From: Epiperipatus broadwayi
Lineage: Eukaryota > Onychophora > Udeonychophora > Euonychophora > Peripatidae
Length of the DNA: 64,000 nt
Assembly: GCA_028023455.1 (NCBI GenBank)
Contig: JAQFVV010000509.1
Span: forward strand, 376,001-440,000
Direction: 5' to 3'
The position numbers were made by a program, and so were the translations under genes. Positions 42,001 to 48,000 of this stretch are shown here, one piece after another. The stretch's first letter is position 1. Each line of letters starts with the position of its first letter. Below the pieces are notes generated by a model. The model had not been told where the DNA came from and ran no database searches. It was given only the letters and a program-made list of their open reading frames with translations.

Positions 42001-45000
42001 AAATGAAACTTGGAAGGGAGGGGGCAGAAATTTAGCTGGTAATAAGGAATCAACAGTCAACATTTTTTTTTAATCATTATATTTGTGTGTAATTACTGTT
42101 TTGTCTTTTTAAAAAAAAAAAAAAGTTTTGTCCTTTTGAAATTTTCATATATAATCAATTTGTGTAACGAAATTACTAACACTAAGTAAAGTCTTTTTTT
42201 TTTTTTTAATGTTTTTGTTTTTTGAGGAAGTTTACTGATATGTAACGATATATAAATATGTCGTTACATTAATTTAAAATAAAAACTTAAAAGTTCGCAA
42301 ATAAAAGTAAAAAACTAAACGCTAAAATTAAAATGTTTGTTAAACGTATATACATTCGCACAGATGCCAAACTTTAAAAATATTTTTAAAAAAAAAAACA
42401 AATAAATAAGTATTTGAACGTACTTTTTTATAAAAAAAGTACAAGATTTAAAAATAAAAACAGGTATTAATTAATTCTTGTAATCTGTAAATGGAAATGA
42501 TTGTTTATAAATTGTTTGAAAAGCAAGCTAGCCTTGGGCTCTTGTATAATTGAAATGATCTGATGAAAGATAGATAAGAAAATAAAGAGAAATTAGCTTG
42601 ACCAATGGAAGCACTAAGCCTTGGCTCGGACCCTAACGAAAGTGATGGATTAGTGACGTTTTGTTGATTGAATCCGTGTGGATAATATAAAAAGGGAAAT
42701 ACAGTTTTTTCTGACAGTTCCAGCGTTTTGTGTTTGAGAAATGTGGTAGGACACACATACCACACTCTCTGTATAAAAAAAAAAAAAAAAATGAAAAGAC
42801 TGTGATACCTTGAACCAGCTATTGCCATCTCCAGAACATTATCTTCCAATGGAGGCGTCGCGGGAATTAAAAACAGAAACCTGGACTCTTCTACCGTGAG
42901 CTATGAACTTTACAAATTAACAACAACAAAAAAAGTAATTAAGAACTTTCGTCAATGTTTTTTTTTAAAGATTCAGCTAATTTAAATTTTTCAAATGAAC
43001 TCTTATTTGATTTTCAAATTAATAATTGATTGTTTAAATTTATATAGTTAAGTTTTGCTAAAATCATTTCCATTTTATTATTATTATTTGTAGTAATATT
43101 TATTGTAGAAATTATTAAATGCATTACATTTAAGTTGGGTATAGACATTGCAGAGATTCGTTAGTGGTTGATTATGTTGTGGTTTTCACAGTCGATTAGA
43201 ATATATAAGTCAACGATGTCATAGGGTGTCTTATGATGAACACCAAAGGGTCTCCTGTATTCCCTCAGCAATTGACGTTATCGATTGACTTTGTATTTTG
43301 ATCGGTTGTGTTTAATTTGGAATGTTTTTGACCGTGGAATCTGTGCAGCCGATCTATACTCGACATTATAAAACAAATTGTATAAAAATAATCTGTGCGA
43401 ACGTATTTAAATGTTAAATTTAAGTCGGGCGTGAATGGCTATATAGTTTTGTAAAGTTATATTAAGGGAGGGTAATCTTAGGTTATTCATTTCGTAGTTG
43501 AATTGGTTCAATGGATTGGATATATTTGTGTAATTGTAGATGCAGTATGAGATCCGCTACGGGCAGGATTATATATATACGCCACACACCTTCTGTTTGC
43601 CTATGGATGGGTTTGTAAGACGGCAAAGGACCGCAGTCCATTCCTATGGAGTTTTATGTTTATTGTTCTACTTGCCAACAGATGTAACATTCCTGTTGGT
43701 GGAGAGACAATGTCTTCTCTAATTCTACTTACTGATCAGATGTACATTCCTGACAGTATAGTATTTTGTGTTGTCGTATTTTCATGCTACATTAAATACA
43801 TAAATGTATCGGATGGATTGGCGCCGGTTTGATTGCGAAATTTGTTGCCTAAGGTTAAATCAGGGAAGAATTTTTTTTTTTCAAATGCAGATCTATGTAG
43901 TCTATTCATCCTCGACTCACTAAATAAATATTAAACTCATGGTTGTAATTTACTTAAATGTAAAACTAAAGATTAATAGAAAAATCTAAAATGTTGAATT
44001 TATTCCTCAAAATTTAAATGTTATTTTATATGTGCGTAAATAAATATTTTTATGTGTTAATTTCTGGCAGTGGCTTTTATTTATTTATATTCAAGATATA
44101 AATTAAGATATAGATTTTTATCTCTGCGTCTCCACTGAGCTAGTGACTTGGGCTAACGATCTGAATATTTAAATAAAGTGGAATCTTAACAGCGCGTATC
44201 TGCCTACTCTATAAATTTTTCTAGGTTAAAATGCCTAGATGGCGCCTTGTAGAGCAGATATCGTAGTTTGCGGTTAGATTCGATCTTCACTTCTTTTTCG
44301 ATCGTTATACTATATGCTTTATTGAAAATAATGCCTTTGGTTCAAATAATCATGCTATTGTTTTTTTTTTTAAAAAAAGGGTCATGGGAAACACAATAGC
44401 AAGGAAATTAAACTGGGACGCATATTGTTATATTCCTTATTCAACTTGTAGATCAAATATATATTAAGGAAATCTGAATCAAGACTCATTGATAAAACAT
44501 TAACAACCTTAAATAGAATGATGGCACTACACTTATAATTCTTATTAGCAAAGTTAAAGAATAAAGAAAAGATGGGATTACTGTGCATATTAAGAAGACA
44601 AAGATTATGATATTAGGGCTACCAGGTGACTTCAAAATAAAAAAAAAAAATGTAAAAATGGTTGATACTGGCTTTTTGGATTATTCAATAACAATAGATC
44701 AAGAAATTCACTGAAGATTGACATTGAGCAGAGATGCAATGAAAGCAGAAAATATTTTTAGATATAGAGACATAACTTTAAAACTGAATATCAAGAGTTA
44801 TTTAAACTGTTACTTTCTATGGATGTGAAAGTTGGGCACGGATGAAGAAATGATAGAAAAAGTATTGATGTTTTTGAATTGTGCTGCAGGAAAAAGCTCT
44901 TGAGAACATCATAAAAAAGTATGGAAATCGAGCAACTATACTCCATTAGATTTTTATTTTGGTTTGCTCAAAGGACCAAATTGAAATATTTTATTTCAAT

Positions 45001-48000
45001 GATATGAGACACTGTAATTCATCAGGATTATGCTTGGAAAAGCTGGTGTGAAATAAGACAAGTAATGACATCTTCTTTATAATAACGAATATGACCATGA
45101 ACAGCCTGAAAAATCTAACATGAGACCATTATGAAAAAAACCTATTCATAACCATATTTTTACATATTCGCATTACCAATTCAAATCTTTTATTTTCTGT
45201 CTGTTTTCTAAACTCAATTTTTTTGCCTTTCTATCTTAGCTTTATTTCTATTGGAGTAAGAATGGCCATATTCCTTTACAAATGTCAGCCAAAGATGAAA
45301 ATGATATAGATACCATTTAAAAATAATAAGTTGAAAAATTTATAATGCTTAAAAAACTTTTTAGTTAGTGGGAGAAAAAAATTGAAAAGGTAGATAATTT
45401 GTTTATTTGGATTGATAGCAATTAAACTAAGTAAAATCAAATGAATTGAAACATGACGGAATGTATTTGGAATGCTTAATACTATAATTATGTCCAAAAC
45501 TTGTGAGAAAAAAACAACAAATTAATGAATTTATTTATTGCAAAAAGTAGACTTTGAATCTAAAAACAAGTTTGAAATGATGCCAAGAAAGATTAAAGAT
45601 AGACTTGTGGATCAGGCTGGTATTAATGTCTTGTAAGAATTTTAAAAATTTAACATAGGGACAGTTCTACCATTTTTGAACAAATATAATACAGGCAGTA
45701 CCTTAGTTACGAACACTCGAGTTATAAACATTTCACTATTACATAATCGCTTTTAGACTTTAAATCTTTATCTATGCAAATACTTTCATGTATAATTAGT
45801 GCTATATACTGTAGAAAGAAATGGGTATTTAAAATTGTACAGTATTTTGGTACTTTAATAATTAAAAAATTCCTTTTAGTAATTAACGCTACAAATTTAC
45901 AGTATTTGATAAAAAAAACTATTTACATACATTCGTAATTGAATTTTTTTCTAAAGAAAGATAAACTTTGGAAGTTAGAAAATAGTTAAAAGTATATTTT
46001 AGAGAACAATAAGAACTTATATAAAATACAGTAAATCTTCCCATCTCTCTGACACTAATTCCTTTTATTTTTAGCATCATCACAGACTGTCTTGAACAGG
46101 ATCATCTTGATTAGCGCTTGTTTTTAAAAGTAATTTGTGCGCAATTACATTATATATACATTGTGTATATTTCTGTTTTGGTGAATTTTTTTCATTCTTA
46201 TTAATTAAAAACATGAATGAGAAATGAAAACAGTAGTGTTGATACAACCAAAAAAGAAATTAAGATCTCATAAACCCCAAATGGTCGAGACAAAAATGGA
46301 TATAGTTACATTCTGAAAATGTGAATCTTTTGCTCCAATCGCACATTCACAAAATTTAAATCCATTAACAATATATACAATTGTGAAAAACAAGAACAAA
46401 ATAAAGCAATATGTTAAAAATTGTGGAAATATTTCTTCAAAGATTGTTTCAAAAAGGCATGGCAGAGTAATGGATGAAATAAAGAAATCTTTGGCTTTAT
46501 GAATAGAAGATCACAATCAAAAAGACATCCCAGTGAGTTTATCGATTATTCATACTAAGGCTCTTAGTTTGCATGAAGATTGGAAGAAAGAATTAAAAGA
46601 AGACTCTTCTGTTGAATTTGTAGCAAGCAATGGCTGTTTAGACAGATTTAAAATGAGATATTCTTTACATAATATTGAATGTACTGGGGAAGGTGCTAAT
46701 GCAGATAAGAAAGCTGCCAGTGAATTTATTTCCACTTTCTCTAATATCATTAAAGATGGAGTTTATTTTCCATGCCTAGTCTTCAATGCAGATGAGGCAG
46801 AATTATTTTGGAAAAAAATGCCTGCACGTACATATTTAGCAAAGGAAGAATCAGTTGCACATGGGCATAAACATTTAAAAAACAGATTAACATTGCCTCT
46901 TGGAGGTAATTTAGCTGGTGATATTAAATTGAAGCCAATGCTAATTTATCAGACAGAATATCCTAGAGCATTGAAAGGAAAAGATAAATGAATGCTTCCA
47001 GTCATTTGGAAATAAAATATTAAAGTCTAGGCTACTGCTCAACTTTTACAAGATTGGTTCTCACATCATTTTGTGCCTTCTGTTAGGCAATATTGTAGTG
47101 AGAATAATTTACCCTTTAAAAGACTATTGCTCTTAGACAATTCTCCTGGACATCCAAAATCCATACAAAATTTATATCCAGAAGTTAATGTTGGGTTAAT
47201 TCTTCCCAATATCACAAGTGAAATACAACCTATGGACCAAACTGTGATAGCTACTTTTAAGTGATATTATATGAGAAGATTAATGACTCAAGTAATCAAG
47301 GCAATTGACAAGGAAGATGTACCAATCTTAAGAGACTTTTGGAAAAGTTATAATATATGGAATGCAATAAATATTATTGGGGTTGTGTGGACTGAAATAA
47401 GAATCAACAATGAAAGGTTGTTGGAAAAAAAAAAAAATCAATAAATGATGAATGCTTCTATAGACATTGAAGAAACTCCTAAAGATATCACAATTGAAAC
47501 AATCAATATAATGAATGAACTAAATTTAGATGTCACCGATGAAGATATTGATGAGTTAATACAATCTCAATCAGAACCTCTGTCAAATGAAGACTTGATT
47601 AAATTACAAGATGAATAAAATACAAAATGAAGAACCTGATAATGATCTTATTGTTAAGAGTTTGACAATCAAGAATATGAAGCCTATATGCATCTTGACA
47701 AATTTTTGACTATTATGGAAGAATGTGATCCCAATGGAGCGTATATCTCATGTATGAAGGGCAATAGAAAAAGACACAGAATGTTACAGAATTCTTTATC
47801 AAGAGAAGAAAAAGAATACATTCAATTAACACTTCATAAATTTGTAAACAAAACTCCAGATACTAATCAATAAAAAATAAATACTGTATTTTGAAAACCC
47901 TTTTTGATGTTTTTTTACATACCTCTACTTTCAAACACTTTCAACTTCCAAATACGTCAGGAATCAATTAAGTTCATAACTAGGGGACTGCCTGTAAATG

